The notes beneath the pieces are model-generated. The model saw only the letters and a program-made list of their open reading frames with translations, was not told the origin of the DNA and searched no databases. A stretch of DNA of 64,000 nt. Source: Hydrangea macrophylla. Lineage: Eukaryota; Streptophyta; Magnoliopsida; Cornales; Hydrangeaceae. Made by a program: the position numbers and the translations under genes. The stretch covers positions 29,586,637-29,650,636 of the forward strand of contig CM066994.1 in assembly GCA_033977485.1 (NCBI GenBank), written 5' to 3'. How positions within the stretch are numbered: the stretch's first letter is position 1; every line of letters begins with the position of its first letter. This document shows positions 21,986 to 34,290 of this stretch, in pieces.

Positions 21986-23113
21986 TGTGGACACGCGACC
22001 TCAGGGGGTCCACTCCGTTTTGTTTTCGGAAAGGGTTTTGGTTTGAAATTGATTTGAAATGGTCTATGAAAACAGATACAGAGTCGCCACTTGGTCTTTA
22101 GGGAACCAAGAAACCCAATTTAACTCACCCAAATGGATAAAGGGCACCTGCCCTTCATAACAAAAGAACTTGGCTCGAGGTTTTGGTACGTGAGAAGGAG
22201 CCTTCGCAAAGACTAAAACACCCTCAACTCGCCCCGTCTTTCGACGGGCATCCAAATAATCATCTCATACTATGTTTGGTTCGACAATTAATGCTATGAT
22301 GAGTATATTACATCACAGAAGAAACTTGAAATGAAAGATCAAAAGATAAGATATCATTTATAAAATCTAAGCTAAATATCCCACAATGCCAAGGTGAAAG
22401 ATCGGGCAAAACAAACTTAGGAAAAAACTGTCTAATCACATATCAAGTAATCAAGTTTTCCTAATCCAAGGGGGGACATGGATTGTTCTTGAAACAAATA
22501 ATCAAAGAAAGTATGCTTAGTAAACTAGTATGTATACATGTTGATTCTTGGGAAAAGAAGACCTCTAAATTCCCGAGATGGATGAGAAAGGAAGATTTGA
22601 TCGAGGGGAAGCATGAACGTGTGATCAACTTCATTCCTTTTAACCTTCTTGGATTAGGAGTCACAAAACCCCAAATCTTGCATGGATGCAATATATGATC
22701 CTAAGTTCAAAGTAGTGGTGTGCTTGTGTTCATGGATTTCTCTAAAGTGACTTAGAAGTCTAAAATAAGTATGAATGTGTGAAGAATGTTATTATAGGAT
22801 ATGTATTGAAGTTGAAATCATCATCTATTAAACATGCTTTTGAGTTTAAGAGCTGTAGCACCCTATAAATTCTTTCTTGTTAATAAATGAATATTTTATT
22901 TTAATTTATGTTGATAAATTCTTATTTGGGGTCAAATCACAATTTCCATAAAATAGAAAATTCTTTCTATAGATTTGAAAACTGTATCTATACTTTCTGT
23001 ACAACTGAGAATTTAATTCCTACGCTATTATAATATTTTGTATTTTATTTTAAATCGTAAAATACCAGTTTTTATTTTTAATCTGCATTTATACCGCGTC
23101 GTGGGTGAGAGAG

Positions 23114-23190
23114 CACGTGAGCTCAACCTCGCCGGATAAAATCCGGGCTTTGCTTGGAGCCCAATTTCTCTATACAGTATATATATGTGT
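23114..23190 (+). promoter_or_regulatory. Putative LTR promoter: G-box and TATA
   Basis: CACGTG at 23,114-23,119 is followed about 60 bases later by a TATATATATG run and then a CT-rich leader. The same order and spacing occur in LTR B (CACGTG 43,727-43,732, TATATATATG near 43,789). Conservation in two independently inserted copies supports a real U3 promoter and sets the strand as plus. Confidence 0.5.
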
Positions 23191-23292
23191 ATATAACTCT
23201 CAACTCTCAAATTTTCTCACAGTCTCTCAATTCTCTCAACTCTCTGTCTCTCTAATTCACTCTTATTCTCTCAACCTCTCTTGGTCTCTCAA

Positions 23293-23326
<34 letters not shown>

Positions 23327-23882
23327 TAGTATATATATACACTTATACATACACCTAGTTATATATATTGATATATCAAATCAAGAACGGGAAGAATTCA
23401 TAGACGACGGAACTGACGGCGGAATTCTCGGTACTGAATTTATAGTCCAATCACCTCAGTGAGTATTACTAACTCACTATGAATGTAATCCATGTTTAGT
23501 TACTGCTCATCCATGTGTGATTTTGATTTCACCATTGTTAATGTATCCATGGAAACTCAAGCTTGAAAATCTTATTTTTTCAAACTTAACCAAAATCTGT
23601 TTTGATAGATAAAAATGAAAGATTACAGTCCCTAGAGGTTTTATTTAAAGTATTAGAGCTTAATTCATTTCTATATGAAAGTATATTAGAATTGAAGTTT
23701 TGTCACCTCTCGGTTTTTCAAAAAATCCAAGAGCTACGATTGAAATTGGATTAATCCGATCACATATTCATGATCCTTGCGGAAAAACGGAGAGAAGCAT
23801 ATATTACAAGTCATGTTTGCATTCGAATTTCAAAATGGGTCAAAATTAGGCTTTAAATTCGTAAAAGGGGAGAAACTACTGA

Positions 23883-23960
23883 TACCAATCGATTGGTATG
23901 GTTACCAATCGATTGGCATGTATACCAATCGATTGGCACTTTTGCAAATCGATTGACATT
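23883..23960. repeat. Array of four CCAATCGATTGG palindromes
   Basis: Units of about 20 bp, each with the 12-bp perfect palindrome CCAATCGATTGG (the last degraded to CAAATCGATTGA) plus a short variable spacer. LTR B has seven units at the same relative place. Confidence 0.9.
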
Positions 23961-25920
23961 TTTCAACACTGACGACTTTTAGTAAAACGGTCATAACTTC
24001 CTCTAGGAAACTTGAAAACGCGCACCGTTTGAAGCGTTGGAAACTAGACTCAAAGACCTTTCTTTTGATATGTATTTTATCCACAACAAGTATAACTCAT
24101 TTTTGAGGGCATTGCTTCAAAGTAAACCCACTTGTGTTCTAGTATCGATAAAAGCATATAAAAGTATTCTTTGATGAATTCATTGGTTGTTTCATATCAG
24201 ATTTGATTTCTTCTCGTATATCCATGGTTATCGTTCCCCGTATTCTACATATCTATATTAAGTCACATGTCATTCATGTGGGGTCATTTGTACATGCATG
24301 GTGAGTGATGGTCAGTGTGGAAAAGAGTATGTGGTTGAGATTGTGTTGTGGACACTCCCTGGTAATTGTGTACCAAAGTGTGATGTTTTGAGATTGCGGT
24401 TAGAGTATCTTTAAAATGTGACGGTGACACAATTGGAGACTCCCTAGCACCCATAGTAGCGCCAAAATGTGTGACGCCGAACTTGGACATTCCCTGGCAC
24501 CCATGGTAGTGCTAAAGTGTGGCCTACAGACACTCCCTAGTACCCGAGTCTGGATACTGCGTGAGGTTTCTCCGGTATTTGCGAGGCAGATTAGGTACTA
24601 AAGTGTCAGGCATTGGACACTCCCTGGTACTCCGTATAAAGTGTGAGGCAAACTGGACACTCCTTGGTACCCCTATGCTAAAGTGTGGTCATCTTAGTGT
24701 TTCAAAGATACTGGAGTGAGAGATTTGGGTATTGTGTTGTCGAGAAAAAAGAGTCGGTAAGATGAGAATGGTTCCATTGTTCCCATGCACGGTCCCATAC
24801 TTTATGAATTAACGTTATTAATGTTATCCTTACTGTGTTATTAGGTGAATCCATTTCTGTGTTGAATAATGTAACTGTAAAATGGAAATAGTAAATGAGT
24901 ATGTTTTACAATCGAGCACATGATTTTAATACTCACCAGCTTCAATAAGCTGACGGCATTGATGCGCCCTGGACGTTCATGTCTAGGCTTTTCAGGTTAT
25001 GACCATGCTGGACCCTATGGTTATACGAACTGAGAACATCTACTGAAGGAGAATTTATTATTGTATTTTTTTTATGAACTGTTATTGTAATAAGGATGAC
25101 TGTAATAGATAGATATTATTTTGTTTCCAGGCAGAGTGTGCCTTAGTTAATCCCATGCTGTAATAATTACTAAGTTAGAAAAGTTTTATAAGCCTTGTTT
25201 GCTCTACTCTGATTTATGGTTTATGTTGTTCGACGTTTGGGATGGAATCGATCCTTCAAACTGTCGCGACCTACGGGTCCATAAAGGAAATTAAACGCTT
25301 TCCATATTTATGCTACATCGGGGTGTGACAAGAGCTACTATCCATAATGAGTCACCCTCCTCAAACAACATGTCATCATCTAGATGACGATGAACAAGAA
25401 ACTGATCAAAGAAAAATAAAAAATAAATGAGGCAAGAAGAGATGAACATCAAAGTAATCAAACAAGTAATTCTAATCAATAATGAGAATCAATGAGATAT
25501 TTGGACTTGTAGCTTGGTGTTTCACTCATATATATTGATATTTGGACATGGAAGTAGATTCATAACTCATGAATACTCAAGAATGGTGGACGGGGGTATT
25601 TGAATTTAAGAAATGAAGAGTAGTAATGGAAGAACTTGAATTTAGAACTTACTTTTTATAGAAAAACAGTAGGTAAAACTCACTTTCTCACTTCTAACTC
25701 TATCTCTATCTCTCTTTCTCTCTACACCTTTCTTAATCTTTGTACTTGCCACCCTTCAAATGAAGAGTCAAGGGGGGTCTATATAGGCCAATTAAGGGGG
25801 ATTTAAAAAGTGCTCGCATTGGTCCCAAACATCTATGAATAGGCAACTAAGTCGTTTTGGCTTTCAATTATTCAATTTGGATCCCTAAATAAAATTACAA
25901 AAATGGAAGTTCTAAGAAAA

Positions 25921-25988
25921 GTGCTGTGATGGCACTGGGCCCCTGCCATGGAAGCACAGTGCCAGTGCTGCAGCGGCACTGTTCCTCA
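25921..25988. repeat. Palindrome-rich island in the Tat LTR
   Basis: GTGCTG, GGCACTG, GCACAGTGC and CAGTGCTGCAGCGGCACTG follow each other within 70 bp. It is GC-rich compared with its surroundings and placed upstream of a conserved AAACG...GGAGTC stretch, as are the islands in LTRs A and B. Confidence 0.6.
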
Positions 25989-27409
25989 GACAATCAAAAA
26001 ATTATATTTAGGCCCCCAAAGGTTTCAGTATTCGCGAAAGGCCCTATTTCGTCCGAAATTCACAGAAAATACATATGAACTCCAAACTGAGCTTGTGATA
26101 TACCATTGGAAACGTAATGGAGTCTACTTTTCATAATAAATAAAAAGTTCAGAGTCGGGTCACTTTGAAACGTTTTGAGGTATTCGCAATAAAAGCAGAT
26201 TTGATCGCCTTTTTCACCTTCAAAAATTCACAATAAATTCGTTTTAAGTCCAGAAATTATGTGTGATATACTGTTGGAAAGCTATCGACCTCTAGTATCC
26301 ATGAAAAATGTTTGAATAATGATACGGTGCCCTGGTCTGCGATTCAACTTTTAGGTCAAATCGATCAAAGTAGGGACCTCCGGGAAGTTTTGGGAACCTC
26401 TAGGAGCTCGCAGGAGATGACGTTTTTGTCTGATTTTCTTTTAAATCTTGTTTTAGTACTTTTCACATGGTCCAGGGTGATCTCGAAACTTTTGGGTGAA
26501 TTCGGATGATTTCGGTCAAACCGTGGTCAAATTGGTCAATGGGGACTTTTCGGGAACTTCCGGGACTTCTAGGAGGTCTCTGGGAGCTGACGATTTCATC
26601 CGATTTTGATTTAAAATTTATTTTACTAATTTTCCTATGATGTAGCATGTTTCTAGAACTATTGGTCCAAATCTGGGAGTGTTTGGGCTTTCAAGGGTAT
26701 TTTGGTCATTTATACCAATTTTTGAGCATTTTAAGAGATATAATTAACTTCCATGAGTCCTTTCCGAGTCCTTTTCAATCATTTTGAACCACCAAGCTAT
26801 GGGTCTCCTAAATCTGATAGCAAACAAAATGGGGTGTCTACAATTTGCCCCTCTTTGGTATGAACTTGTGAGGCAACGCAAGTCGCAAGCGAGTGCTAAG
26901 TTTTGAAGAGATAGGCCTTCTGGAGGCTATAGATTTAGGATAAAAAGCATTGCAAAGATGCAAGGATGAAAACATGATGTTGATATGGGTATTGGTCGTA
27001 CTCTGTGTAAGCTGCCTACGTATCCCGGGGGAATCAGACCAAGACATAGTTTCGGTAAACAAAGGACAAAACCACACATGGAAATGCATAACTAAATAGG
27101 TGGATGCTATGCTATGAAAAGGGAATGCAACATATGGATGTGATATAGATTTGGTACTGAGTCCTATCATGTCTAGTGCTGTGATCTTAACATGATCTGG
27201 TGCTATGGGTGTGCAGCTCCGAGTGGACCTATGTTGTGCTAGTGTTTTGACTCTAGTGTAGTGGTTGATTCAGATAAGGACACCAAGGAGTTGAAGACTC
27301 TGGGTCTTAGGGAAAAACTTCTGAATTTTGGGAATTGTGCTTCACAAGTGAATGTAATCGGATGTAGGGTCCCCGAGGACGATAGTCGAAGATGAATTTT
27401 GAAAGATAA

Positions 27410-27570
27410 CTGATGGACATGGAAGCCTTGGAAATCAGACAACAGACACAGAAGCCCTAAGATGTCATACGACATACATGGGAACCCTAGATGGTAACGA
27501 TAGACATGGAAGCCCTGAGATGTCAAACGACGGACATGGAAGCCCTATGTTAAGCAACAGACATGGAAGC
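27410..27570. repeat. Minisatellite of ACATGGAAGCCCT units
   Basis: About six units of roughly 30 bp (GACATGGAAGCCCTGAGATGTC and variants). GACAT and ATGTC form inverted arms in each complete unit. Confidence 0.8.
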
Positions 27571-28079
27571 CCTGAGAATCGAAGGGTAGTTTGGTTTTGG
27601 TGGTGTTTCAATATTTGGCCGATTCTTGCAGTGATCAATCCGGAAAGCAGGTTCAGGCTTCCCGGAGCTGATTTTCTCAGTTTTTTTCTGCTGGGGATGG
27701 ATGGTAGGGGGTTCTTTAGTAATCTTTCTTAATTATTTAACTTCTCTTCTGATTAGGAACTAGGGTTCATTTCTAAACTTTTCACAGTTGATCAAGTTTT
27801 GCAATGATCAGTCTGATAAGCCAATTCGAGCCTACAGGAGCCAATTTTTTTTTCTGTATCTTCCTGCTGGGGATAGTCTAGGAGACTTTCGGACTGTTGG
27901 GGATAAAATTGCTTCTGTTGGAGGGAGAATGGATAAAAGGTGCTCTGCTGAAGAATTAGAAAATATGCCAAATCATATGGGAGTAAAGGTATCATTCTAT
28001 TTGGGATAAAGGATATGGAGATGAACTGCGGTAGCTAAGGATTTGACAATGATGGATGATGATGATCAGCATCCACTCA

Positions 28080-28500
28080 TGGGCTTATGTTTGCTTAAAA
28101 GAAGGTCAACAGTTGCTATGGGATATATATAGTATACTAATGAATGAAGGTCAATAACCAATCATGGACTTAAGTTGCTTGAACGAAGTAAGATGATCAA
28201 CAACCATTCATGGACTTATGTTTCATGAACGAAAGAAGATGATCAACAACCACTCATGGACTCATGTTGCATGAACAAAAAAGGATAATCAACAGCCACT
28301 AATGGACTTAAGTTGCTTGAACGAAGGAAGATGATCAATAGCCATTTATGGACTTAAGTTGCATAAACGAAGAAAGATAGTCAACAACTCCTCATGGACT
28401 TAAGTTGCTTGAACGAAGGAAGATGATCTACAACCACTCATGGACTATTGAATGAACGAAGGAAGACAGTCAACAGCCACTCATGGACTTAAGTTAATAG
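28080..28500. repeat. Minisatellite of CATGGACTTAAGTTGC units
   Basis: About seven units of 55-60 bp with the shared words ACTCATGGACTTAAGTTGC, TGAACGAAGGAAGATGATC and AACAACC. Each good unit has the 8-bp palindrome ACTTAAGT. Confidence 0.85.
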
Positions 28501-29269
28501 GAGATGATGGTCAACTCTCAGTGCTTTGGAAATGGATAAAATTCGCCTTTGCCCCAAGTTTGGACACTTCTCATGTTGACACCTTGACTGGTGTAGTAAT
28601 GGTGTTTGGTACTTTTGCTTATTTCCACAGATTTTGCAATTGGGAGACATCTTAAACCCACACATTTGATACCATCAGGATGAATAGACTTGACAGGAAT
28701 AACGATGATAAGAAAAGTTGGGTTGGTTTGTATGAAACCTTGAGCTCTGATACACTCTTGATCAGATTATTACTGACTTAACCAAAGAAGGATTGACTCG
28801 ACAAAAGTAACTGGACGAAGTGCCAAAATTGCCATAATTCAATGTGTCTTTGTCATAAATGATGTACCACTGTCTTATATGTGCACTTCTCATCTTTTGT
28901 GGTAGAATTCTGCTGATAAATCTAAGTCTTAAAAACTCCTCCCTAAAGTCTAGCCAATTATTCACTTATCCAAAGTGTGCTTTGAATTAGTGCCCTAGAA
29001 TTGATAATAAAAGATGCACTATTTTAATCTTTTTTAAAACAACTTGGTGACTTGAAAACTTGCTCTTTGTGTGAAGGGATTGTTAGGCTAACAAAGATTG
29101 CCCCTAGTTTAAAGTATAGGAAGTAGAATCCAAAGGCAAATGAGGTAGGTAACCGAAGTTTACCCCCCTTGTATGAAGGGTAGATAGTACAATTTAGGCA
29201 AACGAGGCGAGTAGCCAAAGTTCGCTCCTAGTATGGATGATGATTTCGGGCTTGAGGTAAGGATCGCGA

Positions 29270-30190
29270 CTTTTAATCTCTCAGATGTTCATAACTTTTG
29301 CCTAGGCACTGGTGGAGTGACCTAGCGAGCTCTTTTATCTCTTTTGTTATTGCTCACTCTAGATTTAGCTCTAACTTTTGCCTAGGCACCCTTTCGGGTT
29401 TTCGACCTAGTGAGCCATCGTTCTTTTCTTTTGAAAGTCTGCCTACGTACCCCTGAATGGAGATCAGGTCCAACATTGTTCGGGCCAAGGCTTTGGAAGA
29501 AGAGGGGTTGATTATGATGGTGTTGACAGAACCTGTATGGTTGCCTACGTATCCATAAGTTGGGAATCAAGTCGGGCGTAGTTCAATGCTAAAGTATTTG
29601 GAAAGGTTGAGGTATGAGGGTTTCTCAAACCAATCATCAAAGAAGTTCAAACTTGAGCCACTTGTGATAGCTTTGAATAAGAGGATTCGGTTTTGATCTC
29701 CCTTTGTTTTTCTTTTCTTTTCTTTTTATTTTGAGGATTGATCATTTTCACTTTTGCCTAGCCAGTCAATTTTGCTTTTCAAGTAGCTGATTCATGTGAG
29801 ATCTTTTGATCGTAATTTCAAATTTCACAATGTGTATGTCAGCTCTCAAAATTTGTTCGTGGTCATTTCAAGCCTTTTGAAATATGATCTAGACACATTC
29901 TTATGATGTACCTTAAAGTGTACAATTCTCTCATTGTCTCATCAATTTTTTTCCCATCATTTTGACTGGTTAGGGTTAGATTTTGGAAATCAACAACTTT
30001 TTAGCTCTAACTTTTGTCTACGTGCCTTTCGGGTTTTCAACCAACCGAGCATACTTTTTTTTATCTTTTCATTTTCTCCATTATTTCGACTGACTAGGGT
30101 TAGATTTTAGAAATCAACACCTTTTCAGCTCTAACTTTTTCCTAGGTGCCCTTTCGGGTTTTCAACCTAGCGAGCACTTTTTTTTAAAGG
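29270..30190. repeat. Dispersed repeat of the TTTTGCCTAGGCACC word
   Basis: Four copies (near 29,296, 29,371, 30,003 and 30,124) of CTAACTTTTGCCTAGGCACC, followed by CTTTCGGGTTTTCRACC and a GAGC ending; the later copies are partly degraded. TGCCTAGGCA is a perfect palindrome. Confidence 0.75.
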
Positions 30191-30934
30191 GAGAAAAAAT
30201 CATTGAAATGTTTGGCTACCAACAAGGACCAAGTCTACATTGCTTTCAATCAGACATATTTACATGGCTCTTGATTGGATTGGGCTCAAGGCTTTAAAAT
30301 GGTAGAAAAAGGGAGTTGGGCAAGCCCCAAATCAGTCCCAAGTATGTCTTTTCAAGATTTGAGCAAAAGCATCTTTAAATTCTTAAAGTAATGCTATTCA
30401 AATATTCTTGGCTCTTCTTTGGTGTCAGAGCAAAATAGACTTTGACCTTTCAGGATTCTTTTTTTGATGCAAAAAATTATTAGTAGAGTAACATCCATGG
30501 TGATTTGAAAAGTGACATTTTCAGTTAAGTGATTCGTGCATTCATTACTAGATACATCAGGTTAAACAAAATGAGATTTCATTATATCAAAAGAGAAGGA
30601 TTGCATTTCTTGGTACGGACTCAACTGAACTTGAAAATAAGCAGACTCGACCACAAGATTAAACTCGAAACAGACTTGAAATATAGGACATACTCAACCT
30701 GGTCTCAAATGAAGCGTCTTTGTGGCTCATTTATTCTTTTTTTTTTCGAAAGAGCATCCTCATTTGTTTTTCTAGCAAAAGTCCCAAACACCATCACTTC
30801 ACTTGCACAGGTTCAAAATTCATGGACCTCAACGAAGGGGATCATTTGAATGGATAGGTCAAGGGTTGGTCCAGACCAAGGTAGTAGATTGGATTGGGGT
30901 GCGGCAAATCATCTAAGAGGTCCTGAATTGAGTA

Positions 30935-31741
30935 TCAGAGCCTCTTACAGCTGTCGATCTCATGGCCATGGTCTTGATGGTAATCACAATACTTGGACTC
31001 ATTATACCCATGAGATGGGCGATTAGGAGGCTTACTAGGCTCCAAAAACTCAAGGTGGCCCTTTTGAACAAGGTGTTTGAGAGCGGTTGGTAAGCTTATA
31101 TCAAGCGGTGTGAAGACTCTCTGATTTCCTTTCTTATGCCTGTTACTACAGTTATTCCAGCTCGATGATGGGCTTAAGGCATTGATGCCTGGGCTCTCTT
31201 GATCTTCATTATAGGAATTGGGTCTCTTATCCTTTTCCAGTGACCCAACTCTATTAATCTTGCCTTCACAGATAACATCCTCGATTCTAGTCTCCAAAAT
31301 GAATAGTTGTTCAAACATATTGATGGGCTGATAATACATGCGATCAAAGTAGATTGGTTGTAGATTCTTGATGAAAATAGGACCTGCTCTTTTGTCCTTT
31401 GGCCTGTAAGTCATTTGGGTGACCTTATTTTTCCATCTTGCTAGGAATACAATAAAGGACTCATTGGTGTTGTGGTAAATGGTTTCTAGATCTCTGACGG
31501 TAACATCTACCTCTTGATTGTATGAGTAGTGATCAACAAACACCCATACGATGTCTTCCCACGCTTGTGTTTTGGAGGCTCCCAAGGATAGGAACCATGA
31601 TAGTGCAAAATTGGTGAGGGTTTGTGGGAACAACATTACAATGTGCTCATGAGTGCAGCCCATCGATTGGAGGATGCTCATGCACAGCTTCAAGTGCCTT
31701 TTAGGATTTCCAGTCCCATTGAAACGGTCAATGGTAGGCAT
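30935..31741 (-). CDS. Retrotransposon gag fragment (Tat/Ogre-like)
   Basis: A 268-residue open frame with the capsid-type retrotransposon gag fold: FNGTGNPKRHLKL at the start, LTNFALSWFLSL, the AWEDIVWVFVDHY helix, ESFIVFLARWKNKV, and a FERMYYQ-like FDRMYYQ block near residue 131. A CDYHQDHGHEIDSC zinc-knuckle-like motif lies at the C-terminus. Homologous coding sense continues upstream of the first Met without a start, so the true gag N-terminus has been lost or lies before 31,800. It packages element RNA. Nothing suggests a host function. The absence of pol next door makes the element non-autonomous. Confidence 0.85.
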   Translation of the reverse strand: MPTIDRFNGTGNPKRHLKLCMSILQSMGCTHEHIVMLFPQTLTNFALSWFLSLGASKTQAWEDIVWVFVDHYSYNQEVDVTVRDLETIYHNTNESFIVFLARWKNKVTQMTYRPKDKRAGPIFIKNLQPIYFDRMYYQPINMFEQLFILETRIEDVICEGKINRVGSLEKDKRPNSYNEDQESPGINALSPSSSWNNCSNRHKKGNQRVFTPLDISLPTALKHLVQKGHLEFLEPSKPPNRPSHGYNESKYCDYHQDHGHEIDSCKRL

Positions 31742-32378
31742 TTTGAAAATTTTTGATAGTTTCAGCTTGACAGGCTCAAAAAGGCCTTCCAGATCTAGCT
31801 TGTAATCACCAACCCCCTTGTTTTTCTCAACACACTTTCTAGTTTATCCACTTTTGTATCTTCTCTTGGAACTTCTTTTCAATTGCAAGTCGCATGGCTT
31901 TATCAAGATAATCTCGTGCCCTTTCATGTCTAAGGGCTGCAACTCGGGTTGGCATAACTCTGGGTGGTGGTTGAAAAATCCTGGTGGAGGAAGGAGTGTT
32001 GGTGGGTACTACAGGTTCTGCTATCTCATCTCTTCAAGAAATCCAAAGACTTGGGCTAAATGGGCTGACTGCTGGTTTATAGTAGTTCTTAATTTGGTGA
32101 CTCGAGTTTTCAAGCTTTTGTGATACATAAGTTTGTTTCTGGGAGGGCAACTAATCCCAAGAAGATAATGAAGCAAGATGACATTTTAGGACATGTAAGA
32201 CAAACTGAAATGACAAAGATCAGACTCAATGGATGTAGATCGATGTTCGTATGATGATGAGAAGGGATAGACTGTTGGCTGATGAGATATACATGCATGT
32301 AGACTGATGGGAATGGTGTATACAGACTGATGAGACAAGCATGCGGATGCGAGCCCTAATCTATATGATGTCATTACT

Positions 32379-32673
32379 CAGGGCCGGCCATGATTGCATG
32401 CTGTCAAGTAGTAGCATTGGGCCAACTTTCCGTAAACCCATTTGGTAGGCCCTTTTTTTTTCTTTTCTTTTTCATTCTCCAGGCAGTAAACACAGGTGGC
32501 CTTTGGCCTTTGTTTGTTATTATTATTTTCCTCTTTTCTTGGGCCTTTGGGACCATTTTCCATAAGCCCATTTTGTAGGCCATTTTTTTCCATTTTCTTT
32601 TTCCTTCTCCAGGCAGTAAACGCAAGGGCCTTTGACCTTTATCTTTAATTTTTATTTTTCCTCTTTTTCTCTT

Positions 32674-32728
<55 letters not shown>

Positions 32729-33265
32729 GTTCTTCAGTCTCCAGACTGTCTCTCTTTCTCCAGTCCGACAATGAATGAGGTGATCTCATTTTTTTCCCTC
32801 TCATTGGTCTCATATTCTCATGGATTCATGGTTGGTAAGTATTGAAGTATTGAACCCTAATCTTATTCCTAATTTCTTCTGATTTCAATATAATTGAATC
32901 TATTGATGGAAACATCAGTCATTTTCTCTTTCCTTGGTCTCATACTATCATGGATTCATGTTAATTAAATTGGTAAGTATTGAACTATTGAACCCTAATT
33001 TTTTCCCTTTTATTTTCTTCTAATCTTCTTCCTAATTTATTCATTTTCTTCAGATTTCAATGGTACTGAATCTACTGATTTGTTGTACGTTTTGGAACTA
33101 AGTTGATTTACACTCTTGTAATTATGTGCTTATCCTCTCATCTTAATGAAAATTATTACGTACTCTAATAAATTTTTATGCTTATGAAATTTAATATAGA
33201 GGGGCCCGCCTTTGAAAGTTCGCATGAGGCCTTAGAAAATTTTAGCAATCTCAGGGCCAGCTCTG
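32379..33265. mobile_element. hAT-like non-autonomous element nested in the Tat interior
   Basis: Starts CAGGGCCGGCCATG and ends CAGGGCCAGCTCTG; the reverse complement of the end (CAGAGCTGGCCCTG) matches the start at about 10 of 14 positions. Flanks TCATTACT (32,371-32,378) and TCCCTACT (33,266-33,273) agree at 6 of 8, the hAT duplication length. Inside are two approximate internal duplications (32,427-32,640 and 32,790-33,080) and a (TC)n microsatellite at 32,676-32,725. No transposase is seen. Confidence 0.55.
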
Positions 33266-33349
33266 TCCCTACTTCTAACGTATAGCAGTTAAGCAAGTAA
33301 TGCACTAGCCATATAGAGTATGCTAGCATTTTTTTTTTCGGAATGATCA

Positions 33350-34290
33350 CTAGCATAAGGAGGATGAGAAGATAGGTTTATTGTTTGAGGAATGAAAATT
33401 TGGGAAATGGGGATTTTTGGAAATTTTGGGTGGATAGAGTTTATGGAAAACATGGATTTCTGGGAAATCTGGATGGATTTTGGAAGAATTTCTGGGAAAT
33501 AGGGATTTATGGAAAATTTGGTGGATTCTAGCAAAGTTTATAGGAAACAACGATTTCTAGGAAATCTAGGTAGATTTTGGCAGAGTTCTTGGGAAATAGG
33601 AATTTTTGGGAAATCTGGGAGAGTCTCTGGGAAACGGGGATATCTGGGAGACTTGGACAGAGTTTTTGGAAGAAATTGAGATATCTGGCTCTCTTGTACA
33701 ATTTATGGGAGAAACTGGGATGTTTGGTCAGAGTTTGTTGGAGAAATGGGTATATGAGGGTGATTTGGATATAGTTTTCGAGGAAACAGGTATATCAGCA
33801 TTTTTGGGAGAAACATACATTTCAGAGAAGTTAGAGTTTCTAGGAGAAATGGGGTTTTCTGGGTGCCTTGGACAGAGTTTCTAAGAGAAGTAGGTGTTTC
33901 TGGGAAGTCTGGGTAGATTAGAAAGAGTTTCTGGGAGAAAGTGGTGTTTTTGGGTGACTTGAACAGAGTTTCTGGGAGAATCATGTGTTTTAGAGTTTCT
34001 GGGAAAAATAGGGATATTTGTGTGAGTTGGACAGAGTTTCTGAGAGAAATAGGTATATATGGGTATTTCTGGGAGATTTAGAGTGAGTTTCTGGGGACAC
34101 AAGTATATTTGGGCCTTTCTGGAAGATTTGGACAGGGCTCTAGGGAGAAACAGGAATATCTGGGTGATTCGGACAGAGTTTCTGGGAAACAGAAATTTCT
34201 AATGGAGATTCTGGGAGAAACAGGGATATCTGAACAGAGTTTCTAGGAGAAACATGAATTTTCTGGATAATTTAGATAAAAGTAGACGGT
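33350..34290. repeat. Minisatellite built on GTTTCTGGGAGAAAC
   Basis: About twenty units of roughly 40-50 bp in nearly 1 kb. Good units contain the hairpin GTTTCTGGGAGAAAC (6-bp arms, GGG loop), a GGATATYTGGG word and TTGGACAGA. Units degrade towards the left. Open frames on both strands here are by-products of the repeat. Confidence 0.88.

Larger units (their letters stand above)
22854..25330 (+). mobile_element. Solo LTR A (Ty3, Tekay/Del-like), 2477 bp
   Basis: Starts TGTAGCACCC and ends GGGGTGTGACA. It is flanked by AGAGC at 22,849-22,853 and 25,331-25,335. The homologous stretch of the other Tat LTR (46,091-46,230) is uninterrupted at this point, an empty-site control. Inside are a CACGTG G-box (23,114) and a TATA run (23,178), a (CA)n microsatellite (23,294-23,324), four CCAATCGATTGG-type palindromes (23,883-23,960) and a degenerate repeat of GACACTCCCTGGTACCC words (24,340-24,700). 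Related LTRs lie at 43,469 and 48,619. The lineage is inferred from terminus style and LTR size. Confidence 0.9.
21986..26842 (-). repeat. Left (3') LTR of the Tat/Ogre-like element
   Basis: Begins TGTGGACACG and ends GGGGTGTCTACA. It is about 2.4 kb once the inserted solo LTR at 22,854-25,330 and its duplication are removed. At 25,921-25,988 it carries a palindrome-rich island (CAGTGCTGCAGCGGCACTG, ATGGCACTG, GCACAGTGC). Relative to the right LTR it lacks about 1.2 kb after 22,795. Chance frames in it are not genes. Confidence 0.85.
26843..30934 (-). other. Non-coding interior of the Tat/Ogre-like element (3' side)
   Basis: Where pol should lie there is no RT, RNase H or integrase motif in any frame. 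Instead there are tandem-repeat domains (27,410-27,570; 28,080-28,500; 29,270-30,190) and three copies of a TGCCTACGTA module (27,012, 29,440, 29,542). A (T)n-rich stretch lies at 29,700-29,740. The short open frames are not genes. Confidence 0.65.

Noticed and set aside
23041..23330. Overlapping frames near a (CA)n run as a short gene
   Set aside because: They lie in the promoter and leader of solo LTR A and do not share a conserved peptide with LTR B.
31818..32123. 101-codon plus-strand frame
   Set aside because: It lies antisense to the upstream part of the gag coding region and has no recognisable domain.
33289..34102. Several overlapping frames on both strands with regular peptide repeats
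   Set aside because: They are translations of the GTTTCTGGGAGAAAC minisatellite.
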